NCBI GenBank assembly: GCA_009760855.2 | Contig: WPIO01000018.1 | Location: 678,501 to 742,500, forward strand | DNA: 64,000 nt | Direction of reading: 5' to 3' | From: Cristatella mucedo | Taxonomy: Eukaryota > Bryozoa > Phylactolaemata > Cristatellidae | Shown here: positions 24,651-36,124 of the stretch, in pieces | Position numbering within the stretch: position 1 is the stretch's first letter | Layout: each line of letters starts with the position of its first letter | Translations under genes and position numbers: made by a program | The notes under the pieces: model-generated | The model's database searches: none | Told to the model about the DNA's origin: nothing | The model's input: the letters and a program-made list of their open reading frames with translations, nothing else

Positions 24651-24777
24651 CTTGAGATAGCCGGCAGAGTCAATCAGCAGATTCTCCGGTTTCAGGTCGC
24701 GGTACATAATGTCTAGATGATGTAGATATTCTAACACTAGCACTATCTGAGATGCGTAAAACCGCGTGTGCGGCTCA
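24651..24777 (-). CDS. PKA-C exon 6b (catalytic-loop cassette, copy b)
   Basis: 127 nt with the same phases as 6a. Encodes [20 protein letters not shown], then [17 protein letters not shown], ending GYLK before donor gtagtg. The acceptor tract is pyrimidine-rich and ends ttctttgccag. All catalytic residues are intact, so it is a functional alternative and not a decayed copy. Differences from 6a fall at PKA positions 141, 143, 153, 154, 159, 163, 172, 176 and 177, several of them near the substrate and nucleotide clefts. From memory, Aplysia PKA-C has an alternative cassette covering the same segment (about residues 142-183). Confidence 0.96.
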
Positions 24778-26046
24778 CTGGCAAAGAACACGGAGGTGAC
24801 GTCTGAGAGAAGATATGCAATCGGCAGCAGTGAACGGCAGCAGACAAAAAGGCGCAGCACGATCACGAGCCGAAGGAGAAAATCAAGCAGGCCTGCAGCT
24901 TCGCTTCAGCAGCCCAGCAAAGCAGACATGACACCGTTGGAAGCCACGAGCACGCACTTGCGAGCGCACTCACACTCAGGCACAAACCCCCGGGGCAAAA
25001 GCCGTCATTATTACTCTGCCTCTGTCTCTCCATGTCCAACGCTTTCCATCCCTGCCGCTCACAAACAGATCACGCTTTTCTGTGCCGGAGGTGGACGACA
25101 AGTTACGCATGTGGGCACTCATACTCGCACCTACGTACAATCTTGCACGCCTGCGAGCACACACAAACACGCACGTGCTCAGCAGCTCACACGGACACTC
25201 GCGCGCACACTCGAAGCAAACGGAAGCGAGCATCCATCGTGCACCATAGCAGACAGCAAGCTAACCCACACCACAAGGCTCGACGGCAGTGAGTTAGTGG
25301 GGGTGGTGCTCGCTGGCAGTGGCAGCGCAGGGAAGCGGGGATCGGCGCAGGGAAGCGGGATCGGCGTGAGATGGCGGCAACTGAGCGCGTGCGCAGCTCA
25401 ATCAAGCCTTGAGACCGACAGGCTTGCTCGCGAGCTCGCCAGGCAAAGCACACAGAATCGAGTCGAGTTCAAAGCACCGATGAAAAGCCGGCTGGACGAC
25501 GCTAGCAAGCCGTGCACGAGAGCCAGACGCCAGCGCGGAAGCGCAAGCAAGCGACCCAGCTGCAGTCGTGCAGCGGCGCCAACCCGGGTTTCCAGCATCC
25601 AACCGGAAGTTATCTCCCACTGACAGCCTGTACCGGGCAGCCGCGGAGGCTCAGGCAGGTACTGACGACGGCTAGCCCCGCCCTGTAAGAAGCTCTCGCC
25701 CCAGTATCGATGCTGCGGCCTGAAGAGGATGGCGGTGGGGGTGTGGGGGCTTGCGCTGCCAGACTCGTGCGCCGGTGGCGAACTGGCTCCTCTGCCGGAG
25801 CCGCAAATCGAGCGAATCCACGATGGATGTAGACGACTCACGAGGTGCGGCTCGCGGTAAAAGACGGGAGAGCCACCACCACGCGACGACCGGAGAAGAC
25901 ACGAAGGTCGAGCTCTATCCGAGTGCGACCGAACACGAGTTCGAGCCGAGCTCGCTCGGGCCATCAGCGAAACTAGGTAAAGAGGAGAAAGGATTAAAAG
26001 ATAAGAGGATCGAGAAGGAGTCTTTGGCCTGAGACGAATGGGAGCC

Positions 26047-26206
<160 letters not shown>

Positions 26207-26331
26207 CACCGGGCGTCAAAACGGACGGATGACAATGATAAGAGACAGGATCGGACACAACGAGCTGCAAGAGAGGCGGGTGAGGAGCAAAGGAGCGAAG
26301 AGTCGGCTGCCGCGTAACGCAGCACACTTAC

Positions 26332-26458
26332 TTTAAGATAGCCGTGGGTGTCAATAAGTATGTTCTCGGGCTTAAGATCCCGATAGATGATGTCAAGATA
26401 GTGCAGGTACTCGAAAGCAAGCACAATTTGAGAAGCATAGAACCTCGAATGCGCCTCG
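26332..26458 (-). CDS. PKA-C exon 6a (catalytic-loop cassette, copy a)
   Basis: 127 nt, the vertebrate exon 6 length. It enters in phase 2 (C completes AGC, Ser139) and leaves in phase 0 after GYLK with donor gtaagt. Encodes [20 protein letters not shown], then [25 protein letters not shown] is the catalytic loop with Asp166, Lys168 and Asn171. The acceptor gtttctgtttcccag is strong. A second copy (6b) lies 1.55 kb downstream with the same length and phases. The two differ at 9 of about 42 residues, none of them catalytic. Both cannot be used together without a frameshift. Confidence 0.96.
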
Positions 26459-27002
26459 CTGGGAAACAGAAACGAGAAAGCGTTAATAGACCTTGAAAAG
26501 CGGCAACGTCCATGCGAGCTCCGTCATGCAAAAGCAGCGCACAAAAGTGCGGCCCGAGCGAAATGTGAGAGGGGGGCACGTGCAAAGAGCGTAACACCAA
26601 CGAAGCAGAGGTCAACGCAAGAGCAGCCTTGTAAGTTGCAAGCTCATGCCAGCCAGCCAGCTGGCTGACCATGTGCAGTCTGGTCACTCGACGACCGCAG
26701 GCTTCAGCAAGCAAGAGAGCACCTGCATGCATGAGAGCGCAACAGCGCACAAGAGCACACAACGTTGACTGCCGAGAAGCAACACGAGACGACGGACGAG
26801 CGAGCAATCGTCTGGTCACCGTGCATGCAGAGCACCGGCCGTCAAGACAGCACAGGCCGCGGCAGCTAGACAGGTTCAAGCCTGTACTACGAAGAATGAC
26901 TGATATCTAAAGACGTATTGCGTATTGCATAGACCGTTGCACGGTAAATTCAAGTAAAATAGTCTGTTGCAGGGTAAATTTAAGTAAAGATCGCCTAATA
27001 AA

Positions 27003-27085
27003 AAAATTTGCCGATCTCCTGAATCAATATTAAGTTCTCTTGTGGTGCTTCACAGACAAATTTATAATTACTACTGTCATTATCA
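27003..27085 (+). mobile_element. LINE/SINE-B 3' tail fragment
   Basis: Has atattaagttctcttgtggt and gcttcacagac, as in the tails, followed by ATT-rich DNA. Confidence 0.45.
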
Positions 27086-27125
27086 TTATGAAGACACATA
27101 ATGAGAGTCTGCTGCATAATTGTGG

Positions 27126-27127
<2 letters not shown>

Positions 27128-27180
<53 letters not shown>
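27128..27180. repeat. (GA)n microsatellite
   Basis: About 25 GA units; (CU)n in the PKA-C transcript. Confidence 0.95.
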
Positions 27181-27188
<8 letters not shown>

Positions 27189-28325
27189 AGAAGAAGAAAC
27201 AAGCTAGTGGAAGAAGTGGTGCCGGTCTCCATCCGTTTTCCCAGCAGAGCTTCACACTTGTACAACTACATCAGTTGCTCTTCTCAGCAGCAGCTAAATG
27301 TCCCCCCCTTTTTGGTGCCATCATAGTACGGTTCGGGACGATGTTGCAATCTTTGGTCAAGGAATGCCCAACAAAAACCAGCCATGCTTTAAGATTATCA
27401 ACCGTCCCAGAGCGAGCATGATCGTGCCCCCAAACAGTGGTAAAACATAAGAGGAAAGAAAACCACTAAGATTTACTTTAATAAGTTTAATAATAATAAT
27501 ATTAGTATTATTATTTAATAATATAATATATTATTATCATTGTTAATTATATTATTAAAGTATAAAGTATTAAATGTTAACAATAATATTGATAAATAAC
27601 AAGATTTACTACGAGATGACAGCTTTAAAAAAAAGTCGGCGTAGGTTGGTTTTGAGGCTAGAACCACCTTTTTTGGTGAGCCGAAACCGGGTGGACAAGG
27701 CACAGTCGGCAATTTACGTGCTGGGTGAGCGGCTACTAGCGTGCATGCCCCCAGATGGCCTGCTAGGTTCACGATCACCGTACAGCCTGCTTGCTCGTCC
27801 CTATTTGCAACGGCAAAAGAGGGTGCCGACCGATTAGCTGCGTGTGGTAGGTGTGTGCGTTTGTCTGGGCTACATACATAGCGTGTGCCAAACCTAACCT
27901 CACTACGTGGAAGCTTCAGGATGCAACCACCAACCTATGAGAAATTAAGGAATGAAAAAGTCGCACTCGAGGGCAGGGTGCATGCAGGCCAAGCAGTACT
28001 GGTGCGGTCGGCGGCTGCGCGCAGGCACAAGAATTTAGCCGACTTAGGCGAGTGGCGTAGCGAGCAAGGCCGTGCAGCAGCAGTGGCAGCAACACCGAAC
28101 GCGGGCAAACGTCAACAGCTAACACCAACACACGCTGCCACACTGGAGCCGCTCACACGCCTTCCTCGAAACACTTCACCCAGCACGCGGACGACCTCGC
28201 ACTGCTATGCACTACATGGCAGTCTGCACTACCAGCGAAACCCAGCCAGCCACTCATCAAAAGAGATGCAGGCGCCAAGCAGCAGCCGGCCTTCGTGGGC
28301 CTTTCGAGCAGGAGCGCGGGCTGGC

Positions 28326-28363
28326 GTAGGTGCTGGCTGCTCTGCAGAGCAGCCAGCACCTAC
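28326..28363. repeat. 38-bp perfect palindrome
   Basis: Centre ctgcag at 28342-28347. Arms read gtaggtgctggctgctctg and its exact complement, with no spacer. Intronic in PKA-C. Confidence 0.95.
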
Positions 28364-28380
28364 CCACGAGTGGTGCAGCC

Positions 28381-28450
28381 GGGACCGGCAGGTGCTGCAC
28401 CAGCGCCTGCCGGTCCCACCTCGTCCACCGTGGTCGCAGGGACCGGCAGG
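28381..28450. repeat. GGGACCGGCAGG triple repeat
   Basis: The 12-mer gggaccggcagg occurs at 28381-28392, inverted at 28406-28417, and direct again at 28439-28450. The first two could form a hairpin with a 13-nt loop. Confidence 0.9.
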
Positions 28451-29072
28451 GTCGGGCCAGCGCCAGGCTGCCGAACGATTACATCGATCGGCGCAGTGCG
28501 CACGGCGCCAGCACACTGGTGCAGGGCGATGAGGAGGATGGCAAGAAGGCAGGAGGCACCGGGCGAGACTGGCGCACTGCCAGGCACTCAGTCAAATGCC
28601 ACGAGCCGAACGTGCCGCGCAGCAGCAGCAGCACCAGCAGCAGTCGAACGCCGCCGACGAGGTGGCCTTCGGAATATCGACTGCGATTGGAAGCGACAGA
28701 ATGCACGGGCAGGGCGCATGCACACACACAGCGAGGCGGCCACACACGGCGATGCAGCGGGGCAGCGATCGATGACGGTGGCGCGGCGGCGGCTGCAAAG
28801 ATGCCTGCCAAGGAGCTGCCAGTGAGCGGACGAGATGGCGCGCTGCATCCTCGTGCTGCATCCTGCTCCTTCGGCTCGGGCAGCGAGCGCCAGGAGCCAC
28901 AAGGAGCCGCCTGCCGGCGCTCCCACGCCGAGCGGCGCAATAAGCAGAGGCAAGGCCTCATGGGAAGCCCTGAGGCATTTGACAATGCAGCTGGCGGTGG
29001 GGTGGAGGCAACGGCGGCTGCGGCCATTGAAAGGTCCATCGGGCCGGCATCAGCTCGGTGTAGGCCGCATAC

Positions 29073-29171
29073 TTTGAAGTGGAACTCGAGGCTGACGAGG
29101 AAGGGAAAGGAGACGGCCTGCAGGATCCTCTTCTCGTTCAGGGTGTGCTCGATCTGCTTCAGCCTCACGAC
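29073..29171 (-). CDS. PKA-C exon 4 (C-helix)
   Basis: 99 nt, the vertebrate exon 4 length, phase 0 at both ends. Encodes [17 protein letters not shown], with Glu91 of the C-helix that salt-bridges Lys72, and continues to [12 protein letters not shown]. The acceptor is ctgcag and the donor is AAA before gtatgc. The next coding segment expected (hinge, Asp112-Phe138, 83 nt) does not follow anywhere before exon 6a at 26458. Confidence 0.97.
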
Positions 29172-31009
29172 CTGCAGGGGGAAAGGGCACGAGCGCTGCA
29201 AAAACCGAGCGAGAGCACGCACGCTCACCCACGCGTCGACTGCCAGGGCCCCGAGCTGGCCAGACAGCCTGACAGCGAGCAGCAGCCTGCACTCCCCCTG
29301 CAGAGGCAGGTCGGGCCGGCCGGCAGCAAGCTGCTGCCAGGCTCGGCCAGCCAGCCGAGGGGAGGCCCACGATTTGCACAGAGAAAGAGAGGGAGAGAGA
29401 AAGCAAGAATAAACACAAAGAGAGACAATGGCAGCCCAGCTGCAGCCCATCACGTATCGTCACTCTACACCAGGCTCGGGTGACTGGGTGGGTACCGAGC
29501 CATTATTCCGACTTGTCTATTAATAGCCGACGTTTGTGCACTGCCACTCAACGGCCACCAATCAATAAACCTTCCAGTCAAGCCACAATTCGTTCGAGGA
29601 ATGCCGAGGTTACATGAGGATGAGCAATCCCTTGAAGAAGTAGTCAGAAGCAAGCAGAGGTAGCTTCGATACAGAGCCACTACCAACCAGGATTCGATGT
29701 TCCATAGCCACTACCAGAGAAGATGAGACAAACATTAGAGAGACCCTCAGTCAACACCACAAGAGGAATGTGGCTACACTCAGGGGCACCTGTGTGGTCA
29801 CGATCAGCCACAGCTAGACCTTGACCTTGCAAAAGGCAGCCCATCGAAGTTATGCATGTAGTTGCATTTCCAGGCACTCAGCCAGCCAGTCGGGTGGATC
29901 CAGAGAAATTTCTGGATCCTCCGGCCTCCCTTCCCATAGGCTCGATGCTAAGGTCCAAAACTGAGGCTAGGACTGACCATCAGACAGGGGAGCACTACAA
30001 CTACAACAGAGGGAACAGGGCTACAGAAGCAAGTGCCCACATACACTTAAGAAAGTGAGCGGATATTCAAAAAAGAAGAGAAAGGGAGAGAGAGAGAGAA
30101 AGGGAGAGAGAGAGAGAGAGAACGAACATAAGCACAGTGGTCCGGGTTCGATGGCTGCCATGCTATAACAAACATAGGCATTTGAAACTGGTCATAGCAG
30201 TCCATAAGCAAAACACACAGCCACCCTGGGCAGCAAGCTGGGATGCTAATCGAGCCAACAGGAGCCACCATATCGGTGTGTGTCGTCTTAACAGGGAGCT
30301 TGCCTCACAATGATAGGCAAATACAATAAAAAGAACAGTGCTAGTCGTGCTAAAGGCTCTAGATCAGCAGCCTTCAACCGCTCGTTAGGCACGGTACACC
30401 TGTATGCATAGGATATCAACCAGGCAATGCCATCGATCCAACAACCCCCCCTCAAGGCCATCAGCATGACAATGACAAGAATCTAACAGAGCCACAGCCG
30501 AGTCTCAGCAGAGAAGCGCTGGCAGACTCAGTGAACAGCTGGCGATCAGCAGATCCTCATCGACCAGTTGGTAAGGACGTGCACCAGGGTTTGTGCCTAC
30601 CTAACATGCAAGCCTGGCGTCGTTTGACTGACGCTCGTTCAGGCAAAGAGGGTGGCTGTACACCACCAAGCTGAGGTTCATTTGGTGGCCGTTCAAAATG
30701 GCCACCACCAAAAACTACCTCGGTGGAAGTAATAAGGCCACTCTAGCTGGCTGCCTGATGCCATTAGGAGTTCGTAACTATCTGGTGAACCGAATGTTGA
30801 GTATACAAGGATGGCACTTGTCTGATGAGCCGACGGCACTACCTATGCATGAAGCCACTATCGTAGGTCAGGGAGTTCTGGTCTCTTCCTTCCCCCAAAT
30901 CTGACGACTTGCAGCTCACGGCAGCGGCGGACGCAGCACCAGCAGCAGAGGAGGCAGAGGAGACGGAAAGGTTACGGCGGCTGCAGCAGAGGAGGAGGAA
31001 GACCTTCAC
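29172..31009 (-). other. PKA-C intron between exons 3 and 4
   Basis: About 1.8 kb without recognised coding sequence. It includes short GA-rich stretches at 29383-29405 and 30080-30121, both CU-rich in the transcript. Confidence 0.65.
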
Positions 31010-31138
31010 CTTCTGCTTGTCGAGGATCTTCATGGCATAGAACTCACGCGTCGACTTGCGCTGCACCAGCATCACACGTCCAAACGAGCCCGTGCCCAGA
31101 GTCTTGATGCGGTCGAAGTCATCCAAACAGGCGGTATT
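31010..31138 (-). CDS. PKA-C exon 3 (glycine-rich loop and ATP lysine)
   Basis: 129 nt, the vertebrate exon 3 length, phase 0 at both ends. It starts [15 protein letters not shown], continues [11 protein letters not shown] (glycine-rich loop, residues 50-55 in PKA numbering) and ends [10 protein letters not shown], where the AMK lysine is Lys72, which positions the ATP phosphates. The acceptor is aaacag and the donor is AAG before gtgaag. The variable segment after the loop (QRKSTREF) differs from vertebrates, as is usual for this surface turn. Confidence 0.97.
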
Positions 31139-31225
31139 CTGTTTATGCATCGTTTGCTTGCATCAGAGCATGCCTCCTTACTGCCAAGGGGCCCAACGCA
31201 GCAGAAGAAAAGTTAAGATAATGAC

Positions 31226-31475
<250 letters not shown>

Positions 31476-31563
31476 GGCAGACAGATTGAGGAGTAGTAGT
31501 AGGGGATGGTTCAAGGAAGGCAGGGGCAAGCCGAGAACAGGATAGAACAGGGTAGTGACTCAC

Positions 31564-31625
31564 ATGCGAAGGTGCTTCCCATTTCTTCTCGAAATCCTCC
31601 TTCTTCTGTGACAGGAAAGCTTTCA
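31564..31625 (-). CDS. PKA-C exon 2 (A-helix)
   Basis: 62 nt, the same length as vertebrate exon 2. Encodes VKAFLSQKKEDFEKKWEAPSH, matching the amphipathic A-helix before the kinase core (human [21 protein letters not shown]). The conserved Trp of the KKWE motif (Trp30 in PKA numbering) packs against the core. The acceptor is ttcag and the donor is CAT before gtgagt. Entry is in phase 1 and accepts the single G left by exon 1a or 1b. The 425-nt intron that follows is mostly a long (CU)n tract in the transcript. Confidence 0.95.
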
Positions 31626-32130
31626 CTGAAACGCGAAAAAAAAACCCTCTTAACTCAACAAATTGCAACTGGACGACCAGGATATGCCGCCGGGCCACAA
31701 GAGACCATGACGACCCGGACCTTTGCCAGCACTGCACGGCTCGGCTGCCGGCAACCTGTCCACACCCCAACCGCTTTCGCAGCCTAGCTGCCGTGGAAGT
31801 TTACACCGCTTTGGCAAGCTTGAACCAGCAGCACATGCACAGCCACGCCCAAGAGAAAAGCGCTGTCGGAGCAGCCGAGCCCATTTGCAGGCGTTAGACA
31901 GCACACGCAACTAGGATCAGGTGATGGCTGGGTGGGCAGCCGCCTGGCCAGCAGTGGTTAGTGAGGAGGACCCGGCTACAGACGCCGTTAATGTGCAGGA
32001 AGGAACATCCTCTAAAAGAAACGCTTCTAGGCATGGATCGAACTCGCTCGCACCACGCAAGCTCGCTCGCAAATGCGCCGCCGGTTTCCAGCTGCAGCAG
32101 CAGCTGCTGCTGCGGTGATGGCGGCGCTAC

Positions 32131-32230
32131 CTGCAGCGTCGGAAGAGCTGGCAGGAATAGCTCCACCGCTAGAGCCAGAGCCTCCGCTGGCCTGGTCTGC
32201 TCCCTCTGCGTCCTGCCGATGCTTGTCCAT
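32131..32230 (-). CDS. PKA-C alternative first exon 1b, Ser/Ala-rich N-terminus
   Basis: Encodes 33 codons plus one G. It starts MDKHRQD and runs into a Gly/Ser/Ala-rich stretch ending SSSDAA, with donor GCAG before GTAGCG. The trailing G gives the same phase as exon 1a, so exon 2 is entered in the PKA frame. The start context is gaaATGG, and an in-frame TAA lies about 30 nt upstream, which fixes the N-terminus. There is no Gly2, so a protein starting here could not be N-myristoylated and would carry a flexible, probably disordered, extension. Alternative N-termini are known for PKA-C in several animals, Aplysia among them as I recall. It is less certain than 1a because no homologous peptide is recognised. 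Confidence 0.6.
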
Positions 32231-32484
32231 TTCGACTGCCTCAGCAGCAGCAGCTTACGGAGCCGGAGCTGACGGTTTGATCGCGGCTACGGCTTCCCAC
32301 CGAGTGACCCCGACTTGAGCAGCTGGCAGCTCCGACGTTAATTTCCAGTGGCAGTCAGTTGGCCGTGCAGCAAGGCGTCTGCCGGGCGTCTCAATTAAGG
32401 GACTCGACGCCCAGACTCAACAAGAAATACAGCTATGAGGGGGTGGGGAAAGACGCAGCGGCTTCGGTGGCGGCTGCACATGCT

Positions 32485-32516
32485 AGCCAGCAGGCTAGCT
32501 TGCTAGCCTGCTGGCT
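32485..32516. repeat. Palindrome with 15-bp arms and TT spacer
   Basis: Arm agccagcaggctagc, spacer tt, then the exact complement. The centre ctagcttgctag is shared with the palindrome at 38126. Confidence 0.95.
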
Positions 32517-32869
32517 GGGTGGGGAGAGGAAGGGTCGGTGAGGAGCACCTTTCGCTGCTGGCTCGGCGAGGCCGAGGAAATAGGAAACGAGACAACTCTC
32601 TCTGGACGTTTGGTCTTTTTGGACGACAAGACACCATCGGTCTAACAGGTCGGGGAGGGGGGACAACAGAGCCGATGGGGCGGCCGGGGTCACACAGAAG
32701 AGCCGATGGGAGCTGGGCACCGGCTGACCAGTCACAGTAAGTAATCAGCTCTGTTACTGGCGATCTGAGAGATAGGCGATACAAAAAAATGTACCAACGA
32801 CAGCAACTAATTACCGACACGGGCACCCTATCGCATAGGCAGCACTCGAGCACCTAAACGGCCGCCGTC

Positions 32870-34240
32870 CACCCTTCACCCCCTGCCGAAAGGCGACCGT
32901 TCGGCCACTGCTATGCCCATGCTTCCGGTGGAGCTGACTATGCGCCTAGCTGGCAGGCGACAAGCAGTGCGAGCCCGGGCGCTTCGCGGCAGCCGAAAGA
33001 TACGTGTTTGTCCAGCGGAGACTGACGACTCGTCGACGCACGACCGGCTTCGCTGCCGGCGGCAGGAGCAGCAGCAGACCACTCCGCAGGTTCGCAATGG
33101 CTGCCGGCGGCACGGGCGTCGGCGGCTGCTGACTAGACGATCGCTAGTTCGGCGAAGCTGCGACAGCTCGGCCGCTTTCGAAGAACCGAGCCGGGCTCGA
33201 GCTCTCGGCCTCTATTTCTCGCTAACCTCTGGCCGAGACTAGGCTACGGAAGCCAAAAAAGGCCCGGCTCTCCGAAGCAGGCCCCGGGACAGGAATGCCA
33301 GTAAACGCTGGGCAGCCAATAGTTATTACGACGTAGGTATAACAACGCGGCACAGGTCTATTGACATGCTAATGTATTCAGTCGCTGGGAAAATAGCCAC
33401 GCCGGCGGCGGCGACCCCCTACACTCGCCGGCGTCTGCTCTTTTCTGGCGAGCGCCGAGCCGAGCGGAGGCTGCATGGCGGCTGGCGACGCGAACTCGGC
33501 AGCAGCTGGGTCGGGGGGGGGCACTGCCGCCGCAGACCGCACCGGCGCTCTGCACAAGACTATTGGGATCAGCAGGGGGGGAGGGGGAGCTTCCACTGGC
33601 GCGAGCCCCCCCCCCACCCATTCCAAGAGGCACGTAACCGGGGGAGCGTTCGCGCGTCGCCGGTCCAGCGAACTGGCGACGCGGCGCACTGGCCACAGGA
33701 CGCGGGCCAAGCGTTCGGCAAGGCGGCGGCGGTTAACGCAGGCCTAAGGGTTGACAGGCGCAATCAAGCGGCTATAAATAGCGACCGCAGACCGATGGGC
33801 TGTGGAGCGGCTTTCTACAGGCGCGGGCCAGCTCGCGCGCTCGCTGACGGGCAGGCGGCTACGAGCTAGGGGGTTTCGGCGATCTGCTGTCGGTGGCGAC
33901 GGCGCGTGAGCGCAAGGCGCCGACAGCAGATGCGACGTCTCGCAGAAGCGAAAGGGGCGGAACGGGCGACGAGAACCAGCTGAGAAGAATTGCCGGCGGG
34001 TGGACCGGCGGGCGGCTGAACGACCGTCGAGCACCGTGGGTTTCTAACCCGGTACACTAACCGCAGTACAGCGCTGACGTTACCGTCAAATTAGCTCCGT
34101 TTCCAGGCCACGCCGCTGGCGAGCGGCCCCTCCATCTCGGCACTCGCTCGGCGCAAGCGAGAGCGCATGAAGAGCGGGCCGGGCTCCTCCGCAGTTTGCG
34201 GTTTGAGCTAAGAGCAGCAAGGCAGGGTCGTAAACCGGAA
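32870..34240. promoter_or_regulatory. CpG-rich 5' region of PKA-C
   Basis: Dense in CG dinucleotides by eye compared with the flanks, and it overlaps the interval between the two alternative first exons. That would fit a CpG-island promoter for exon 1b and first-intron regulatory DNA for exon 1a. A TATAAATA lies on the plus strand at 33773-33780, facing away from PKA-C. The open frames here are short and unlike any known protein. Confidence 0.4.
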
Positions 34241-34254
34241 AAAACGATACAAAC

Positions 34255-34297
34255 CTTGATCGGCCGGATTCGAACGGTTCGACGGTTGGTTGCCCAT
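34255..34297 (-). CDS. PKA-C first exon 1a, myristoylation-type N-terminus
   Basis: Encodes MGNQPSNRSNPADQ plus one G that completes the first codon of exon 2 (GTG, Val). The exon ends CAAG before a GTTTGT donor. Gly2 followed by Asn matches the N-myristoylation signal of PKA-C (MGN in vertebrates), which helps the kinase associate with membranes. The start context is agaATGG, with A at -3 and G at +4. Vertebrate exon 1 encodes 15 codons plus one base; this one encodes 14 plus one. The GTTTGT donor is weaker than consensus. I chose this exon because start, MGN, length and phase all agree. It is short, so transcript evidence would be decisive. Confidence 0.8.
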
Positions 34298-34449
34298 TCT
34301 ATGATATACGAGACGTGGCCGCTGCAAACAGAACGCTCCGGACGCGCGGCCTACGTGCGGCTACACTGACATGATCAAACACGCCGACAGCGGACGCCAC
34401 ATCCAGCTGTAGCCAAACCACAACGAATGGCCGCCAGCCGGGCTGAAGA

Positions 34450-36120
34450 CGTGTAGGGATATCCTGCTGAGGCCTCATTAATGCCTGATTGAAATGTAAG
34501 GATTTTTCATAGGCCTATCACATTAAGGGCTTCTTAATAAACTAAAAAAAGAGTGACAGGAACCGCTGGCTACGGTTGACAAGGCGAGCTAACCGATGAA
34601 CAAAGGACTGCTTTCAATCGCGCAGTAATTTACCGCTTTCACATCCGGTGACTTAGCGGATGCGATCGATCAGGCCTAGCCTTTTCGGGCGATGCCGTGC
34701 CTTGCTGCTAGTGTTTATTGCTCTTAGCCAGTCTCTCGGGTAGGGTTTGTCGCATCAGCCCCATCGCAGCTGAGCGAACGAATTTTACGCATAGAGTTGT
34801 GCCGAAGCCAACTGGCCGTTGGCGACTAGCGGTCAGTGGTGGTCCTGGGGACTTTCGTCCTCAGCGTTCGGTAGATTGCACGAACTCCAGCCCCAGTTTA
34901 GTTTTTTCCAGCTTTCTCCGTTTATGCTGAGACTATCATGGATCAATTTTGAAAGTACACAACAGATGGAGCCAAGCGTTCGAGCGTTGCTTGTCATTGT
35001 AACGAAAGTCGAGTCCTGTTAGCTTGAGCCCGGAATTTTGCCTAAAAACTTGATTGACTTTGTGCATGATGCGTGACCCGATCAACACTGCAACGCATAC
35101 GATGGAGTAAAAAGTCAGGAACGAACCCCTGTGGACGCCGACAGTCCTGCTAGTGGGAGAGGCAGACTGGCCGACTAGACAGCCGATCATGGAAGTGATA
35201 GGTGAGGCACATGAAGGATAAAACCAGAATAACTTGCTAGCAGTTCCCGGCCAAGATAGCTGTTGTTTAATATTTCGAAGCCGGTTAAATACTATTGGCT
35301 GTGATATATTTAACAGTGTGATTAGGCCTTATCAAATCAGCCTCTCCATAGTCGAATGCATTCTTACTAGTAGTGGGGGGGGGCAGAAGCAATGACCGTG
35401 CTCTCGTGACCCACAGGCCGCGTTCTATTGCTGCCTGCTCCATTGTACTCGGTATCCAAGGTACTCAGATGACAACAGCCTCCATCAACACCAGCAAGAC
35501 TCTGCCTTAGATGATTAGATGATGGTCTGCAACGAATCCCCATCCAATGTACTCCCTACACTTACCGTGCACATCCGAGTGTGTCTGCCACCATTAAATC
35601 GCGATCGACAGTGTTAACCATCGAGTATGCAAAGTTATGTTATTTAGCCTGCATTCTGGGCAGTTGCTTAATTGCCAGCCTGGTGCCCCTTGTGTGCCTG
35701 CACCTTGGATGAAGTGCTGACATATTGAGCTGGCCACGCCAAAAAGCTTTTTTCGCACCCACGTAGTTTGCTCGAGCTTCTTTCTCGAGCCGCCAACTTT
35801 TTTCCAAAGCACTTTTCATGCGTTGCGAAGGCTTTTCTGGGCATTGTAGCTGGAAAAACTGAGTATTTACTCGTCGACCGGTGCCATTCACGATAGCAGA
35901 GAATTAGTTTTCATGCCATCCTTATACCCCAAACATAGCAATCAAGATGTCACCTACTTTTATCTGCGAGGTTTAATTGCAGTAAATGTTTTGAAATGCA
36001 TTACTACAACGTTTCGAGACGTTTGGACAAGTTGAAAAGCTATCTGTCAGGTGCTGGAAATCTAGCTTCAGGCTGGCTCGTGGATAATGAGCCGGTCGGC
36101 TGCTAAAATGCTCACTCTGC
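34450..36120. other. Unassigned stretch upstream of PKA-C
   Basis: No gene recognised. A minus-strand frame at 34936-35190 contains GVHRGS in a position that could be a decayed GVPQGS of a reverse transcriptase, but the rest does not support this firmly. Confidence 0.35.
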
Positions 36121-36124
36121 ACTT

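Larger units (their letters stand above)
26459..29072 (-). other. PKA-C intron 4-6a; expected hinge exon not found
   Basis: This interval should hold the 83-nt exon for residues 112-138 (DNSNLYMV..., EYVPGGEMF). I looked on the minus strand for the reverse complement of EYVPGGEMF and of NLYMV, and saw no match here or between 6a and 6b. The interval holds a (CU)n tract, an AT-rich patch near 27480-27610 with a LINE tail nearby at 27003, a 38-bp perfect palindrome and clustered inverted repeats near 28380. Confidence 0.7.

Noticed and set aside
24766-25623. 285-codon plus-strand frame
   Set aside because: Antisense intron DNA of low complexity (Arg/Ser/Thr/His-rich); no domain or conserved motif.
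28330-29453. 360-codon plus frame and 324-codon minus frame
   Set aside because: Both are long only because of GC-rich intron sequence. The only real coding piece is the 99-nt exon 4 on minus.
34936-35190. Possible reverse transcriptase remnant (GVHRGS)
   Set aside because: One motif only, with no supporting order of other motifs.
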